Counted from the first letter of the stretch, positions 16,564-26,215 are shown. The stretch is 64,000 bases of DNA from Mycolicibacterium stellerae (GCF_003719305.1 NZ_RARC01000007.1:164965-228964), one strand, 5' to 3'. Numbers and translations are program-made. The notes: generated by a model from the letters alone, not told the origin.

Positions 16564-17640
16564 CTACAGTCGCGCGAAGCAGGGGTTCGCGTCCTCTTTG
16601 GGGATCGACGCGTTCTGGCTGGAGAACTTGCCGACGACTCCGGTGTCGGTGACTTCGACGCTGTCGGCGTGGATTCCGAGCGGATAATTGTCGTTCAGTT
16701 TCTTCGTCAGATCGTTCAACGCCGTCTGCACCGCGTCCTTCGGCAGCGGCCCGGTGACGTCCAGTACCTCGAGGTTGAGATCGCCGTCGGTGACAACGGG
16801 TTTGGCCGTGACGCTGTTCTCACCGGCGTCCACGATGATCGTGCCTGCGGCCGGGTCGGTGCGCACACCGGTGATCAAGCTCCCAACAGCGGGAAGGTTG
16901 GCTGCCAGCGTGTCCTTGATACCTGCGGACTTCCACGCGAGCGTCGCGGTCAGCGACCCAATGGTGCCCTTGGAGTCCCCGGTATCCCGCAGTCGTACAT
17001 CTGAGACGGTCACGTCGGCGGTCATCCCGTCCGCGTCTTGAACGCGCTTCCCGGCGGTGGTGACGGAGATGTTGGTGTAGTGGCCGGTGATGTGCTGCCA
17101 GAGAAACGGCGGGTTGACGCCGTAGGAGATGGTGACGCCGTCTTGCACAACGCATTCCGCGACGTCGACAAGGACGCCGTCGGCTCGGTGGCGGGCGTAG
17201 AGCTCGCCACCCGCCAGTCCGCCTGCCACCAGAGCGACGATGATGACCGCGATCAGGATGATTGACTGCCGGTTGAAAAATCCCCTCCCGCGCCGCTTCT
17301 TGGCATCCGGTGGTTGCGCATCAGGCGGCGGAGCGGGTTGTGAGCCGCCCGGAGGCGGCGGGGGCGGTGCTGCGCCTGGCGGCGGTTGACCACCGCGCAG
17401 TGGTGGCGGCGGCCGGGTGCCGGTAGGCGGCGGTGGCCGGGTGCCGGCTGGCGGCGGCGGCGAACGGAATTTTTCTGTGGGTGCTGCATCGGGAGGCTGC
17501 CTGCGCGCACGGATCTGCTCGGTAGGCGGTTCGGGTGCTCGATCCGGGCGCGGGATCCTCCGCGTTGCGGGGTCCTGGTGCGGGTTTCCCCTGCCTTGCC
17601 GACCGGGCCCCCCGGGGCGTTGCGGCGGCGGCGTGGTCAC
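16564..17640 (-). CDS. LmeA-like DUF2993 protein with proline-rich N-terminus
   Basis: A 358-residue protein. Residues 1-115 are extremely proline/arginine-rich and cytoplasmic. Residues about 127-149 form one TM helix (SIILIAVIIVALVAGGLAGG). The rest is a DUF2993 beta-rich lipid-binding domain: ELYARHRAD, PPFLWQHITGHYTNISV and DVTGPLPKDAVQ. M. tuberculosis/M. smegmatis LmeA binds phospholipids and supports mannan elongation of lipomannan; this is a paralogue of that fold. It starts at GTG 17640. It converges with the F420 enzyme gene, leaving only 6 bases between stops. Confidence 0.85.
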   Translation of the reverse strand: MTTPPPQRPGGPGRQGRGNPHQDPATRRIPRPDRAPEPPTEQIRARRQPPDAAPTEKFRSPPPPAGTRPPPPTGTRPPPPLRGGQPPPGAAPPPPPPGGSQPAPPPDAQPPDAKKRRGRGFFNRQSIILIAVIIVALVAGGLAGGELYARHRADGVLVDVAECVVQDGVTISYGVNPPFLWQHITGHYTNISVTTAGKRVQDADGMTADVTVSDVRLRDTGDSKGTIGSLTATLAWKSAGIKDTLAANLPAVGSLITGVRTDPAAGTIIVDAGENSVTAKPVVTDGDLNLEVLDVTGPLPKDAVQTALNDLTKKLNDNYPLGIHADSVEVTDTGVVGKFSSQNASIPKEDANPCFARL

Positions 17641-17777
17641 CTGCGCGATTCTGCCTTATCGAGCCGGATACATCGTGCCAATCCCGACGAGTACCGAAGT
17701 ACCCATGTTGAGACGTCCGACGGCCTCTACCGTCGGATCGACAGTCCAGTCGCAGCCGGAGCAGCAGAGGAGGGCTC

Positions 17778-18023
17778 ATGACAGGCCTGATCGCGCCGAT
17801 CATCACCATCGCGGTGATGGCGTTGTTCGTGGCGGCATGGGTGTTCTACCTTCGCCGCGTCCGGCAGGGCCGCGCCGACCCCGTCGTCGATCCCAGCTGG
17901 CCCAGCAATTTGAGGCCCATGCCCCGACGCTTGCACGACCCGGCGAGCCAAGACCCGGAACACAGCCTGTACATCGAAACCAACGAACCTGCGCTGAGGC
18001 GTCGCGAGGCCGATTCGGACTGA
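17778..18023 (+). CDS. Small single-pass membrane protein
   Basis: An 81-residue protein with an N-terminal TM helix (IAPIITIAVMALFVAAWVFY) and a polar tail containing PSWPSNLRPMPRRLHDP. It starts with ATG after GAGGG. I do not recognise the family. It lies 69 bases upstream of the HNH gene on the same strand. Confidence 0.65.
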   Translation: MTGLIAPIITIAVMALFVAAWVFYLRRVRQGRADPVVDPSWPSNLRPMPRRLHDPASQDPEHSLYIETNEPALRRREADSD

Positions 18024-18092
18024 GCCTCCCGGCCTACGACACGCCGACCTTCAACACGCCCGAGCGCGCCAGCAGCCGCCATAATTCGGCCT

Positions 18093-18488
18093 GTGCCGTC
18101 CAGGAGTCCGACCCGCTCGAAGCGGTACGCGCGCCGCCGCAGGCGCCGCATCGCGTCGAAGGTGCACGAACTCACCGATTCGCAATGGGACGCACTGAAA
18201 GTGGCGTGGAGCGGCTGCGCATACTGCGGTGCCACGGCGACACCGCTGCAGAAGGACTGCGTGCTGCCCATTTCGCGCGGCGGACGCTACGAGGTCAACA
18301 ACGTCGTACCCTGCTGCCGCTCGTGCAACACCAGCAAATGCAACGCCGAAGTGACAAGCTGGATGCGGCGCAAGAAGCTGGACGAACGGGCATTCCTGTT
18401 GCGGCAGGCCGAAATCAGCGCGTCGCTCGCGACGCAAACGACGGAAGATGTCGCGCAGGCCGAGTGTGACGACGACGTGCCGGCCTGA
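18093..18488 (+). CDS. HNH endonuclease-family protein
   Basis: A 131-residue protein with a basic N-terminus. A compact HNH/zinc module follows: CAYCGATATPLQKDCVLPIS (C-x2-C, then the D-x-x-x-P region), RGGRYEVNNVVPCCRSCNTS (N-N, C-x2-C) and K. Small HNH proteins of this type are often genomic orphans with nicking or structure-specific nuclease activity. The start is GTG 18093. The acidic tail lacks known motifs. Confidence 0.85.
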   Translation: MPSRSPTRSKRYARRRRRRIASKVHELTDSQWDALKVAWSGCAYCGATATPLQKDCVLPISRGGRYEVNNVVPCCRSCNTSKCNAEVTSWMRRKKLDERAFLLRQAEISASLATQTTEDVAQAECDDDVPA

Positions 18489-18593
18489 GATCGCCGGTGT
18501 CTGCCTTCCGTAGGCGTGGTTCACGCGATAACGGATTACATAACGTCCGCATGTCATCGCGACGCTGTGTCGCGGGACCCGACCACGTCGCGC

Positions 18594-19340
18594 TCAAACC
18601 ATCCCCCTCGCGGCCCATGCGGCGGCAGTGACGGTGAACGGCCCATTGCCAAGACGTTCGCGAGCCACCGATTCCAGACGTGCACGGCCATCGCCATCGA
18701 GTCGCTGAACATAGTCACCCGCAGGGCCGACACCGTAGGTGTAGGGCTGCCACCACTGCTCGAAGGTCGGATGCACGACATCGACGACGATCGAATCCTC
18801 TGCGACATCACGGAGGCCGGCGCTCTCGAACAGTTCAGTCAGGTGCCCCGCGTGCGCGCCGGACAGCAGCGCTTCGTCCTCGGCGTCAGGGTCGATCACG
18901 TGAACCGCGTTCCAGAACGGCGCCAGTGCGCCGGTGGGCCCATCCCACACGCAGGCGGCAACGACGCCGCCGGATTGAGTGACGCGCCGCATCTGCCTGA
19001 CACCGCCCACCGGATCGGTCATGAAGTGCACCACCAATTGCGCGAGCGCAGCGTCGAAAGCCGCTGTCTGGTAGGGCAATTCCTCGGCGGTGCTCTGCCG
19101 CACGTCGAGATCCGGGAAGCGGGCACGGATCGCGTCGACGAACGGCGGTGAAGGATCAATAGCCGATACCTCCGCCCCCAGCGAGAGCAAGTGCGCCGTC
19201 AGCGCGCCGGGCCCACAACCCACGTCGAGTACTTTGTCGCCCTCGCCGACCCCGGCGAATGCCGCGAAGACTTCCGCGAGAGGCTCGGCATATCGGCCCA
19301 TGAATCGGGTGTAGGCGTCCGGTGCGACGTCAAAACTCAC
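18594..19340 (-). CDS. Class I SAM-dependent methyltransferase
   Basis: A 248-residue methyltransferase. Motif I is VLDVGCGPGALTAHLL (residues about 36-51). The acidic loop EVSAIDPSPPF and motif IV FDAALAQLVVHFM follow. It belongs to the UbiE/small-molecule class. GTG 19340 is chosen over TTG 19346/19343. Its start overlaps the end of the SnoaL-like gene by 11 bases, so the two are co-translated. The acceptor is unknown; pairing with a SnoaL-fold enzyme suggests modification of a small hydrophobic molecule. Confidence 0.88.
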   Translation of the reverse strand: MSFDVAPDAYTRFMGRYAEPLAEVFAAFAGVGEGDKVLDVGCGPGALTAHLLSLGAEVSAIDPSPPFVDAIRARFPDLDVRQSTAEELPYQTAAFDAALAQLVVHFMTDPVGGVRQMRRVTQSGGVVAACVWDGPTGALAPFWNAVHVIDPDAEDEALLSGAHAGHLTELFESAGLRDVAEDSIVVDVVHPTFEQWWQPYTYGVGPAGDYVQRLDGDGRARLESVARERLGNGPFTVTAAAWAARGMV

Positions 19341-19737
19341 CAACAAATGCTACGTCTTGGTCGCGAATGGCCTGCTTGTCGATCACCGACCACACTTCCA
19401 CGATCCGCCGATCGTCGAACCTGTAGAAGACGTGTTCGGGGAACGAGACCTCCCGACCTGGCGGCTCGAATCCCAAAAACGCGTGCCGCGGGTTGCACCG
19501 AAAGTAGAGGCGGCACGCCACAATGTGATCATCGGCGAGAAGCAGTTCGGCGTGAAACTGCAGATCCGGGATCGCGTGGACGTCGGCTTCCAACATCGCC
19601 CGGTAGTCGGCAAGGGTCATGCGTTTCCCGTTGTAGGACAGTTCGTCGGCGACGTACTCGCCGAGCCTCGGCCATTGCCGCTCGTTCAAGCATTCCAAGT
19701 AGCCGCGATAGGCAGTCAGCAGAACGTGTTCAGTCAT
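19330..19737 (-). CDS. SnoaL-like (NTF2-fold) ester cyclase-type protein
   Basis: A 135-residue protein with the NTF2/SnoaL cone fold signature: LLTAYRGYLECLNERQWPRL, then DYRAMLEADVHAIPDLQFHA and a C-terminal FYRFDDRRIVEVWSVIDK. SnoaL-type proteins cyclise or isomerise polyketides, or act as small hydrolases. ATG 19737 is preferred, with GAGGG 5 bases upstream. It is operonic with the methyltransferase that overlaps its end. Confidence 0.8.
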   Translation of the reverse strand: MTEHVLLTAYRGYLECLNERQWPRLGEYVADELSYNGKRMTLADYRAMLEADVHAIPDLQFHAELLLADDHIVACRLYFRCNPRHAFLGFEPPGREVSFPEHVFYRFDDRRIVEVWSVIDKQAIRDQDVAFVGEF

Positions 19738-19740
19738 CAC

Positions 19741-20103
19741 ATCCCTCTTCGCTTGGTTAGACGTTGAACGGGACTCGACCCTATTGCGTCATCGGTAAAC
19801 GTCACCACGATGCGCAATGTGAACAACGCCGACCACGACACATGCGAAGACCTGACTAGAGCACCGAAACTCGCCCCGCCGAGCCGAGTACCGCCCCTCC
19901 AACTGACCGCGAAGTGGTCTGCCTGCTCGTTGCGGGTCCTCTGCGAGCGGTCCTCGAATGAACTCCCAGCACGCCTGAGTCGGGCTGGCATGTCGATCAC
20001 CGTTTGCCTATTGGGAGCCGCCGGCTTCGGCGCTGTCACCGAGTTCTTCTCGGCGTTCACATTTCGAGGGTGGGTCTGCTACGCCTGATCAACCCGAAGC
20101 CGA
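19741..20103. other. Non-coding or decayed stretch
   Basis: No convincing gene in 363 bases. Frames on both strands (19810-20088 plus, 19737-20060 minus) have unbiased composition and no recognisable motif. Base composition is less GC-biased than neighbouring genes. It abuts the orphan 43-bp copy of the ychF 3' end, so it may be residue of a past insertion or deletion. Confidence 0.5.
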
Positions 20104-20146
20104 CTTCGTCCTAGACGTTGAAGCGGAACTCGACGACGTCACCGTC
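20104..20146. repeat. 43-bp direct repeat, orphan copy of the ychF 3' end
   Basis: Identical over 43 bases to 20697-20739. It reproduces the last 12 codons of ychF including the stop (minus-strand product end [11 protein letters not shown]) plus 7 bases beyond, but no ychF sequence precedes it. This is the geometry left when an element integrates into a gene's 3' end and restores it, or when a segment is inserted by local duplication. Confidence 0.93.
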
Positions 20147-20154
20147 TATGCGCC

Positions 20155-20583
20155 CTACTCCGGACCTTCCAACAAGTGGGCGTAGGGGTCACTGGCGGCA
20201 CCGACGGACTCAGGCATCGGATAGTAGGTCTTGATGAGCAGATTCCCGTCATCGTCCCACGCGAACGTCTCGATGCTGTAAGCCATTTGAACGTTGGGCT
20301 CCGCGCCAAAGTGATTCTCGCAGACCCACGCCATCTCGTTGCCGTTCACCTGGACGGTGATCATCTTGATCTTGAGGATCGACTGGAACATGTCGAACGC
20401 CTCCGAGGTCGCGGCGGCGAAGCCATGCTTCTCCTCCGTACCGACCGGGTCGAACATCCGGACCTCGCCCGGGCAGATCGTTCGCCACGAGGCCACCCAC
20501 TCGTCTTTCTTCCCCGCGTTCCACAACTCGGCGTGCTTCGCTGCGTGCGCCAGGCGAGCCTTGCGGGTCGGGACACCACTCAT
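20155..20583 (-). CDS. SnoaL-like/NTF2-fold protein
   Basis: A 142-residue protein: ARLAHAAKHAELWNAGKKDE, CPGEVRMFDPVGTEEKHGF, and a C-terminal YSIETFAWDDDGNLLIKTYY typical of SnoaL-like domain proteins. ATG 20583 is chosen because GGAGG lies 7 bases before it; the frame is open to 20607. The stop lies 8 bases from the orphan ychF repeat, and the gene is entirely contained between the two 43-bp repeats. The function is unknown. Confidence 0.8.
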   Translation of the reverse strand: MSGVPTRKARLAHAAKHAELWNAGKKDEWVASWRTICPGEVRMFDPVGTEEKHGFAAATSEAFDMFQSILKIKMITVQVNGNEMAWVCENHFGAEPNVQMAYSIETFAWDDDGNLLIKTYYPMPESVGAASDPYAHLLEGPE

Positions 20584-20696
20584 GACTTCGCCTCCAATGG
20601 CGCACATCAGGCAGAAAACATTGACTGGTCTATGAAATCACGTCCGCGTCCGGCTTCTGCACCTGGGATGTTCCGCGCGCTAAGCAGCGGTTACTG

Positions 20697-20739
20697 CTTC
20701 GTCCTAGACGTTGAAGCGGAACTCGACGACGTCACCGTC
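20697..20739. repeat. 43-bp direct repeat, native ychF 3' end
   Basis: Second copy of the perfect 43-bp repeat. Here it forms the real 3' terminus of ychF (stop at 20704). The two copies bound a 550-bp segment (20147-20696) carrying one SnoaL-like gene. Confidence 0.93.
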
Positions 20740-21783
20740 GGCCATCACGTAGTCCTTGCCCTCCATCCGGACCTTGCCCGCCGCCTTGGCCGCGGCCATC
20801 GACCCGGCCGCCATCAAGTCGTCGTAGGAGACGATCTCGGCCTTGATGAATCCCTTTTCGAAGTCGGTGTGAATGACCCCGGCGGCTTTGGGCGCGGTGT
20901 CGCCCTGATGGATCGTCCACGCCCGTGATTCCTTGGGCCCGGCCGTGAGGAACGTCTGCAGCCGCAGTGTGTGAAAGCCGGCCCGGGCCAGTGCGTCGAG
21001 GCCGCGCTCGGTCTGACCGATCGACTCAAGTAGTTCGGCGGCCGACTCGTCGTCGAGCTCCTGCAGCTCGGCCTCGATCTTCGCGTCGAGGAACACCGCG
21101 TCGGCCGGGGCGACCATCTCCCGCAGCGCGGCGACGCGGTCGGCATCGGTGAGCACGTCTTCGTCGGCGTTGAACACGTAGAGGAACGGCTTGGTCGTCA
21201 ACAGGTTCAGCTCGCGCAACAACGCGGTGTCGATCGACTTGCCCGCGGCGAACAGCGTCTTGTCGCCGTTGAGGATCTCCTGGGCGGCCAGCGCGGCCTC
21301 GTACCCGGGCCGACGCTCCTTGTGCGTGCGGGCTTCCTTCTCGAGCCGCGGCAGGGCCCGCTCCAGCGTTTGCAGATCGGCCAGAATTAGCTCGGTCTCG
21401 ATGATCTCGATGTCGGACTTCGGGTCGACCCGGCCGTCGACGTGGGCGACGTCGTCGTCGGTGAAGACCCGCACCACTTGGCAGATCGCGTCGCTTTCGC
21501 GGATGTTGGCGAGGAATTTGTTGCCAAGACCTGCGCCCTCCGAGGCGCCCTTGACAATGCCGGCGATGTCGACGAACGTGACCGGCGCATGCACGATCTT
21601 TTCAGATTCAAACATTTTCGCGAGCTCGTCCAGCCGCGCATCCGGCAGCGGCACGACCCCCTCATTCGGCTCGATCGTCGCGAAGGGGTAATTGGCAGCC
21701 AGCACGTTGTTGCGTGTCAGGGCGTTGAAGAGCGTTGACTTACCCACATTCGGCAGACCAACGATTCCTAGGTTCAAGCTCAC
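20704..21783 (-). CDS. ychF: Redox-regulated ATPase YchF (Obg-family P-loop)
   Basis: A 359-residue YchF/OLA1 protein. [15 protein letters not shown] (residues 9-23) is the P-loop. The family-typical [29 protein letters not shown] (G3) and the altered G4-like FNADE, which gives ATP preference, are present. The C-terminal TGS domain ends DVVEFRFNV. Length is normal for bacteria. YchF binds ribosomes and is linked to stress and redox control. ATG 21783 is used. It is divergent from the DUF6542 gene, the M. tuberculosis Rv1112/Rv1111c arrangement. Confidence 0.97.
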   Translation of the reverse strand: MSLNLGIVGLPNVGKSTLFNALTRNNVLAANYPFATIEPNEGVVPLPDARLDELAKMFESEKIVHAPVTFVDIAGIVKGASEGAGLGNKFLANIRESDAICQVVRVFTDDDVAHVDGRVDPKSDIEIIETELILADLQTLERALPRLEKEARTHKERRPGYEAALAAQEILNGDKTLFAAGKSIDTALLRELNLLTTKPFLYVFNADEDVLTDADRVAALREMVAPADAVFLDAKIEAELQELDDESAAELLESIGQTERGLDALARAGFHTLRLQTFLTAGPKESRAWTIHQGDTAPKAAGVIHTDFEKGFIKAEIVSYDDLMAAGSMAAAKAAGKVRMEGKDYVMADGDVVEFRFNV

Positions 21784-21914
21784 AGAGAGCCAAGTCTAGG
21801 AGACAGCCTCGGGCGCGCCCGCGAGCGCTGTCAGCCACTTCCAGCCGAAGCCGGTACGGTCAACATGTGCCAGGACAGCGCGCGAGGTCTGCGGTAGCGG
21901 CCGAGCATCGCTCC

Positions 21915-22970
21915 ATGATCCCCACGATTCCGGGTGTGCCGTCGTGGGGTGCGCTGCTGATCGCGGTCACCTTCACCGCAATCGGCTTCGCGTTCGACGC
22001 CGGTGCCGGCGGCAAAGAGTTGACGCTCGTCTTTGCTGTCGCCTACGCCGTCGGTTGCGTAGCCGCCGTGGTGGCAGTGCGGCAGTCCGGCGTCTTCACC
22101 GCGGTCATCCAGCCCCCGTTGATCCTGTTCGTCTCCGTGCCCGGCGCATACTTCCTGTTTCACGGCGCCACGATGGACGGCGTCAAGGATCTGCTCATCA
22201 ACTGCGGCTACCCCTTGATCGAGCGCTTCCCGCTGATGTTCTTCACCACGGCCATGGTGCTGCTGGTCGGGCTGGTCCGCTGGTATGTGGGCATGTCGCG
22301 GCGTCGTTCGGCGCCCGTGGAAACCGCTGCGACCGAAGGCCCGCTCTCGGCGGTGACATCCAAGATCGCGGGGCTTCTCACGCGCGACGCCGATACAGAG
22401 GACGCCGCCGATGAGGTGCCTGCATCGCGGCGCGACAGGCAGCACTCGATCGACCGCAGCGCCAGGACTGCGAAGTCGGCTGCGGCCGCCACCCGGACAC
22501 GCAGCGGGCGGCCGGTCAAGCGCACGCAGCCGTCGCGCTCGCGACATAACCGGCCGCCGGAGACCGAGATCATCGAGCCCGTGGCCGAGCGCCCGCGTCG
22601 GCCGCGCACCGCCCGGCGGAGCACAGAGCCGACGGTGCCCCCTGTCGAGCCGCGGCGTCGTTCCCGTTCGTCGTCGACGCGCGAACCCCGCAAACAACCG
22701 CCGCCGACCGAGCGCCGGTCGTCGTATCAGCGACCCGATCGGCACAGCCGGTTCGACGGCTTCGAACCGTTTGAACCGCATGGAACGAACGGGGCCAACG
22801 GCTCGAATGGATCCAGCGGAACCAACGGATCGCGCAACGGCAGCCATCACCCGATCTCTCGGGTGCGGTACCGCGGCGCCGATGACGGTGAGCAACGTTC
22901 GCAGTATCGGGCCCGCCCGCGCACCTCGAGGCCCAAGCACCGGGCCGATGCCTGGGAGTACGACGTCTAG
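21915..22970 (+). CDS. DUF6542 membrane protein with disordered basic tail
   Basis: A 351-residue protein. Residues 1-135 hold about four TM helices (VPSWGALLIAVTFTAIGFAF, LVFAVAYAVGCVAAVVAV, FPLMFFTTAMVLLVGLV). Residues 135-351 are an Arg/Ser/Pro-rich, low-complexity cytoplasmic tail with an Asn/Gly/Ser run (TNGANGSNGSSGTNGSRNG). It corresponds in position to Rv1111c between ychF and ispH. ATG 21915 is chosen because the sequence upstream lacks homology. The function is unknown; the tail composition suggests RNA, nucleoid or protein-scaffold binding. Confidence 0.85.
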   Translation: MIPTIPGVPSWGALLIAVTFTAIGFAFDAGAGGKELTLVFAVAYAVGCVAAVVAVRQSGVFTAVIQPPLILFVSVPGAYFLFHGATMDGVKDLLINCGYPLIERFPLMFFTTAMVLLVGLVRWYVGMSRRRSAPVETAATEGPLSAVTSKIAGLLTRDADTEDAADEVPASRRDRQHSIDRSARTAKSAAAATRTRSGRPVKRTQPSRSRHNRPPETEIIEPVAERPRRPRTARRSTEPTVPPVEPRRRSRSSSTREPRKQPPPTERRSSYQRPDRHSRFDGFEPFEPHGTNGANGSNGSSGTNGSRNGSHHPISRVRYRGADDGEQRSQYRARPRTSRPKHRADAWEYDV

Positions 22971-22980
22971 CTGCCTGCCC

Positions 22981-23982
22981 TCAGCGGCGGGCTGGGCGGA
23001 TCTCGCGCGGCAGCGCGAAGACCAGCGTCTCATTGGCGGTGGTGACCGGCTGCACCGTGTCGAAGCCATATTCGGCGAGCCGGTCCAAAACGCCGCGGAC
23101 AAGGATCTCGGGGACCGACGCGCCTGAGGTGACGCCGACGGAGGTGACGCCGTCCAGCCAGGCCGGGTCGATGTCGTCGGCGTAGTCGACCAGGTAGGAC
23201 GCATCGGAGCCTGCGCCCAGCGCCACCTCGACCAGCCGCACCGAGTTCGACGAATTGCGCGAGCCGACGACGATCACCAGCTGGCATTCCGGCGCCATCG
23301 CCTTCACCGCGACCTGGCGGTTCTGGGTGGCGTAGCAGATGTCATCGCTCGGCGGATCCTGCAGCGTCGGGAAACGCTCCCGTAGCCGCCGCACGGTCTC
23401 CATCGTCTCGTCGACGCTCAACGTCGTCTGTGACAGCCAGATCACTTTGTTCAAGTCGCGGACCGTGACGGCATCGACGGCCTCCGGGCCGTCGACGAGC
23501 TGCACATGGTCGGGCGCCTCACCTGCAGTTCCGACAACCTCTTCGTGGCCTTCGTGACCAATCAGCAGAATGTCGAAGTCGTCGCGCGCGAAGCGTTTTG
23601 CCTCGTTGTGCACCTTGGTCACCAGCGGGCACGTCGCATCGATGACCTGGAGCTTTCGCTCGGCGGCCGTGGTGTGCACCGTGGGGGCGACGCCGTGGGC
23701 GGAGAACACCACGATCGCGCCTTCGGGGACCTCGTCGGTTTCCTCGACGAAGATCGCGCCGGCCTTGGCCAGCGTGTCCACCACGTGCCGGTTGTGCACG
23801 ATCTCGTGTCGGACGTACACCGGAGCGCCGTGCTTTTCCAGCGCCCGCTCGACGGTCTCCACGGCGCGATCCACGCCCGCGCAGTACCCGCGGGGCTCGG
23901 CCAGCAGTACCCGCTTGCCTGCCACGCCGCTCGACGCCGAGCTCGAAGCGCCCGGAATCCCCATGTCGATAGTTGGCGGCAT
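22981..23982 (-). CDS. ispH: 4-hydroxy-3-methylbut-2-enyl diphosphate reductase
   Basis: A 333-residue IspH (LytB). It performs the last MEP-pathway step, reducing HMBPP to IPP and DMAPP with a [4Fe-4S] cluster. Cluster cysteines are in [23 protein letters not shown] and [13 protein letters not shown]. The catalytic Glu lies in [12 protein letters not shown] and the conserved substrate histidines are present. ATG 23982 gives the N-terminus [12 protein letters not shown], which matches the mycobacterial LytB2 start as I recall it; the longer frame from 24039 is not needed. It converges with DUF6542, 10 bases apart. Confidence 0.97.
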   Translation of the reverse strand: MPPTIDMGIPGASSSASSGVAGKRVLLAEPRGYCAGVDRAVETVERALEKHGAPVYVRHEIVHNRHVVDTLAKAGAIFVEETDEVPEGAIVVFSAHGVAPTVHTTAAERKLQVIDATCPLVTKVHNEAKRFARDDFDILLIGHEGHEEVVGTAGEAPDHVQLVDGPEAVDAVTVRDLNKVIWLSQTTLSVDETMETVRRLRERFPTLQDPPSDDICYATQNRQVAVKAMAPECQLVIVVGSRNSSNSVRLVEVALGAGSDASYLVDYADDIDPAWLDGVTSVGVTSGASVPEILVRGVLDRLAEYGFDTVQPVTTANETLVFALPREIRPARR

Positions 23983-24156
23983 GGGTCCCAGGGTACTGAC
24001 CCTCGCTGCCGGGAGTGAACCCCGAGGTGATGTCGGCATAACCTCACATCAGCTGCGTTGGCGTCGGATGCCGCAGAACTTTGACATCGGCGATCGACGG
24101 ATTCAACGCGCAGCGCTTCGCTTTGACATCAACGATGGTTGAGGCAGGCTAGTGCC

Positions 24157-24711
24157 ATGGCTACTGCACCGTATGGGGTCCGTCTGCTGGTAGGAGCGGC
24201 GGTAACGGCTTTCGAGGAAACACGCAGGCTTCCGCAGACCATCCTCACCTATCCGATGACCGTCGCCAGCCAGGTCGCACATCTCGTGATGAAGGTGCAG
24301 CAGGACGTGGCCGATCTGGTCAACAGGGGTGACGAGACGCTGGAGAGCCTGTTCCCGCCAAAGGATGAGCAGCCCGAATGGGCGACGTTCGACGAGGACG
24401 TCAGCGACGAGGCGCCTGCGCCGTCGGTCCTGGACGGTGAACGGCTCACCGAGGGCAGGTTCGCGCTGTTCACCGGCGGTGAACCGGATACCCAGGTCGA
24501 CGGCTCACCGACCCCCGCGGCAAGCGGCCAGCCGGAGGTCGTCAAGCGCCTGGACTACGAGACGCTGACGCTGGCCCAGTTGCGCGCGCGGCTGTCCTCG
24601 CTGCGTGTCGCCGACCTGGAAGAACTGCTGAGCTACGAGGAATCCACCAAGTCCCGCGCCCCGTTCCAGACCCTGCTGGCCAACAGGATCACCCGCGCGA
24701 CGGCCAAGTGA
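24157..24711 (+). CDS. Lipid droplet-associated protein (Rv1109c-like)
   Basis: A 184-residue protein. The amphipathic N-terminal half ([40 protein letters not shown]) resembles mycobacterial lipid-droplet or membrane-surface proteins. A charged linker follows, then a C-terminal helix pair, [20 protein letters not shown] and [20 protein letters not shown]. It sits directly upstream of xseA, overlapping it by 4 bases (GTGA), as in the Rv1109c-Rv1108c order. ATG 24157 is chosen over TTG/ATG 24139. Confidence 0.85.
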   Translation: MATAPYGVRLLVGAAVTAFEETRRLPQTILTYPMTVASQVAHLVMKVQQDVADLVNRGDETLESLFPPKDEQPEWATFDEDVSDEAPAPSVLDGERLTEGRFALFTGGEPDTQVDGSPTPAASGQPEVVKRLDYETLTLAQLRARLSSLRVADLEELLSYEESTKSRAPFQTLLANRITRATAK

Positions 24712-25943
24712 GCGCTGACGACCGAGGCCAGTCCGCGGACAATCCATACCCCGTCCGCACCGTCGCGATGATGGTGAAGGACTGGATCGAGAAGCTCGGA
24801 ACCGTCTGGGTCGAGGGGCAGATCGCGCAGCTCTCCCTTCGACCGAACACAAGCACGGCGTTCATCACGCTGCGTGACCCCGCAGCCGATATGTCGCTTT
24901 CGGTGACCTGCCCACGTGACCTGGTGATGAATGCCCCGGTCAAGCTCTCCGAGGGCACCCAGGTGATCATGCTGGGAAGGCCGAATTTCTTCGTAGGCCG
25001 CGGCACGTTCTCGTTGCGGGTCAACCAGATTCGCGCAGTCGGTGTCGGTGAACTGCTCGCTCGGATCGATCGGCTGCGCAAGCTACTCGACGCCGAAGGG
25101 CTGTTCGATACACGGCTGAAGCGGCCGATTCCCTTCCTGCCCAATACCATTGGCCTGATCACCGGGCGTGCCAGCGCCGCAGAACGAGACGTCATGACGG
25201 TCGCCGCAGGACGCTGGCCCGCCGTCCGCTTCGCGGTCCGCAACACGGCCGTTCAGGGTTCGAACGCCGTGCCCCAAATCGTCGAGGCCTTGCGCGAACT
25301 GGACGCCGACCCGGCCGTCGACGTCATCGTCGTCGCTCGCGGTGGCGGCAGCGTCGAAGACCTGTTGCCGTTCTCCGACGAGACGCTGTGCCGTGCGATT
25401 TCGGCGTGCACCACGCCAGTGGTCAGCGCCGTCGGGCACGAACCCGACAACCCGCTGTGCGACCTCGTCGCCGACGTGCGGGCGGCCACGCCGACCGACG
25501 CCGCCAAACGCATCGTTCCCGACACCGCCGCCGAGCAGGCGCTGGTGCTGGATCTCCGCAGGCGTAGCGCGCAGGCGCTGCGCAACTGGGTACATCGCGA
25601 GCAACATCACCTGAGCCAGCTGCGCAGCAGGCCGGTGCTGGCCCAGCCGCTGGCCGCGCTGACCACGCGGGCCGACGAGATTCACCGCGCCAGGGCGGCC
25701 GCTCGTCGCGATATCAGACGGCTGGTGACCGCCGAGTCGGAGCGCGTCGGCCATCTGTCGGCCCGGCTGTCGACGCTGGGACCTGCCGCGACCCTGGCCC
25801 GTGGCTACGCGGTGGTGCAGGCGGTGACGGCCGTGGGCGAAGCCGCGGTGGTGCACACCGTGGCCGACGCGCCCGCCGGGACGCGGCTGCGAGTACGGGT
25901 GTCCGATGGGGCCGTAATGGCGGTCAGCGAAGGAAGTCAATGA
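24708..25943 (+). CDS. xseA: Exodeoxyribonuclease VII large subunit
   Basis: A 411-residue large subunit. Residues 10-110 are the OB-fold ([28 protein letters not shown]). The catalytic domain includes [13 protein letters not shown] and [18 protein letters not shown], with the metal-binding Asp and the family GGGS motif, and [21 protein letters not shown] long helical region and a short beta tail (ARGYAVVQ) complete it. With XseB it degrades single-stranded DNA from both ends. The start overlaps the upstream stop and the end overlaps xseB by 4 bases, so the three genes are translationally coupled. Confidence 0.97.
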   Translation: MSADDRGQSADNPYPVRTVAMMVKDWIEKLGTVWVEGQIAQLSLRPNTSTAFITLRDPAADMSLSVTCPRDLVMNAPVKLSEGTQVIMLGRPNFFVGRGTFSLRVNQIRAVGVGELLARIDRLRKLLDAEGLFDTRLKRPIPFLPNTIGLITGRASAAERDVMTVAAGRWPAVRFAVRNTAVQGSNAVPQIVEALRELDADPAVDVIVVARGGGSVEDLLPFSDETLCRAISACTTPVVSAVGHEPDNPLCDLVADVRAATPTDAAKRIVPDTAAEQALVLDLRRRSAQALRNWVHREQHHLSQLRSRPVLAQPLAALTTRADEIHRARAAARRDIRRLVTAESERVGHLSARLSTLGPAATLARGYAVVQAVTAVGEAAVVHTVADAPAGTRLRVRVSDGAVMAVSEGSQ

Positions 25944-26152
25944 AGCCTATTAGTCAATTGGGCTACGAAGAAGCCCGCGATGAACTGATCGAGGTCGTAC
26001 GTCAGTTGGAGCAGGGCGGGCTGGACCTTGATTCATCGCTGAAACTCTGGGAAAGAGGCGAAGAGCTGGCACGGAGATGCGACGAGCACTTAGCTGGAGC
26101 CCGCAGGAAGATCGAGGATGCGCTCGCCGCCGCCAACGACGACGAAAGTTGA
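25940..26152 (+). CDS. xseB: Exodeoxyribonuclease VII small subunit
   Basis: A 70-residue small subunit that multimerises on Xse[21 protein letters not shown] and [20 protein letters not shown] are the standard two-helix hairpin signature (L-E-x-G-x-L-x-L-x-x-S-L-x-L-x-E-x-G). ATG 25940 overlaps the xseA stop (ATGA). Confidence 0.97.
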   Translation: MKPISQLGYEEARDELIEVVRQLEQGGLDLDSSLKLWERGEELARRCDEHLAGARRKIEDALAAANDDES

Positions 26153-26186
26153 CAACAAAAACGTTTTTGGCCCTGGGGGTCGAAAC

Positions 26187-26200
26187 TGGAACACGTTTCA
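26187..26200. promoter_or_regulatory. KstR-type operator upstream of hsd
   Basis: TGGAACACGTTTCA fits the published KstR consensus TNNAACNNGTTNNA at every fixed position. It lies directly upstream of the -10 element at 26203, where a bound repressor would block the promoter. KstR is the TetR-type repressor of mycobacterial cholesterol catabolism. Confidence 0.75.
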
Positions 26201-26202
26201 TT

Positions 26203-26208
26203 TATGCT
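26203..26208 (+). promoter_or_regulatory. -10 element of leaderless hsd promoter
   Basis: TATGCT is followed by 7 bases and then ATG 26216. No Shine-Dalgarno sequence is present. This supports leaderless initiation at 26216 rather than at ATG 26204, which falls inside the -10 element. Confidence 0.6.
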
Positions 26209-26215
26209 TTCGGGC

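Noticed and set aside
19737..20088. Two open frames of about 100 codons on opposite strands
   Set aside because: Neither has biased codon use, a ribosome-binding site or a recognisable motif; kept only as a non-coding stretch.
20104..20739. Interpretation of the 43-bp repeats as insertion-sequence ends
   Set aside because: They are direct, not inverted, match the ychF coding end exactly, and no transposase lies between them.
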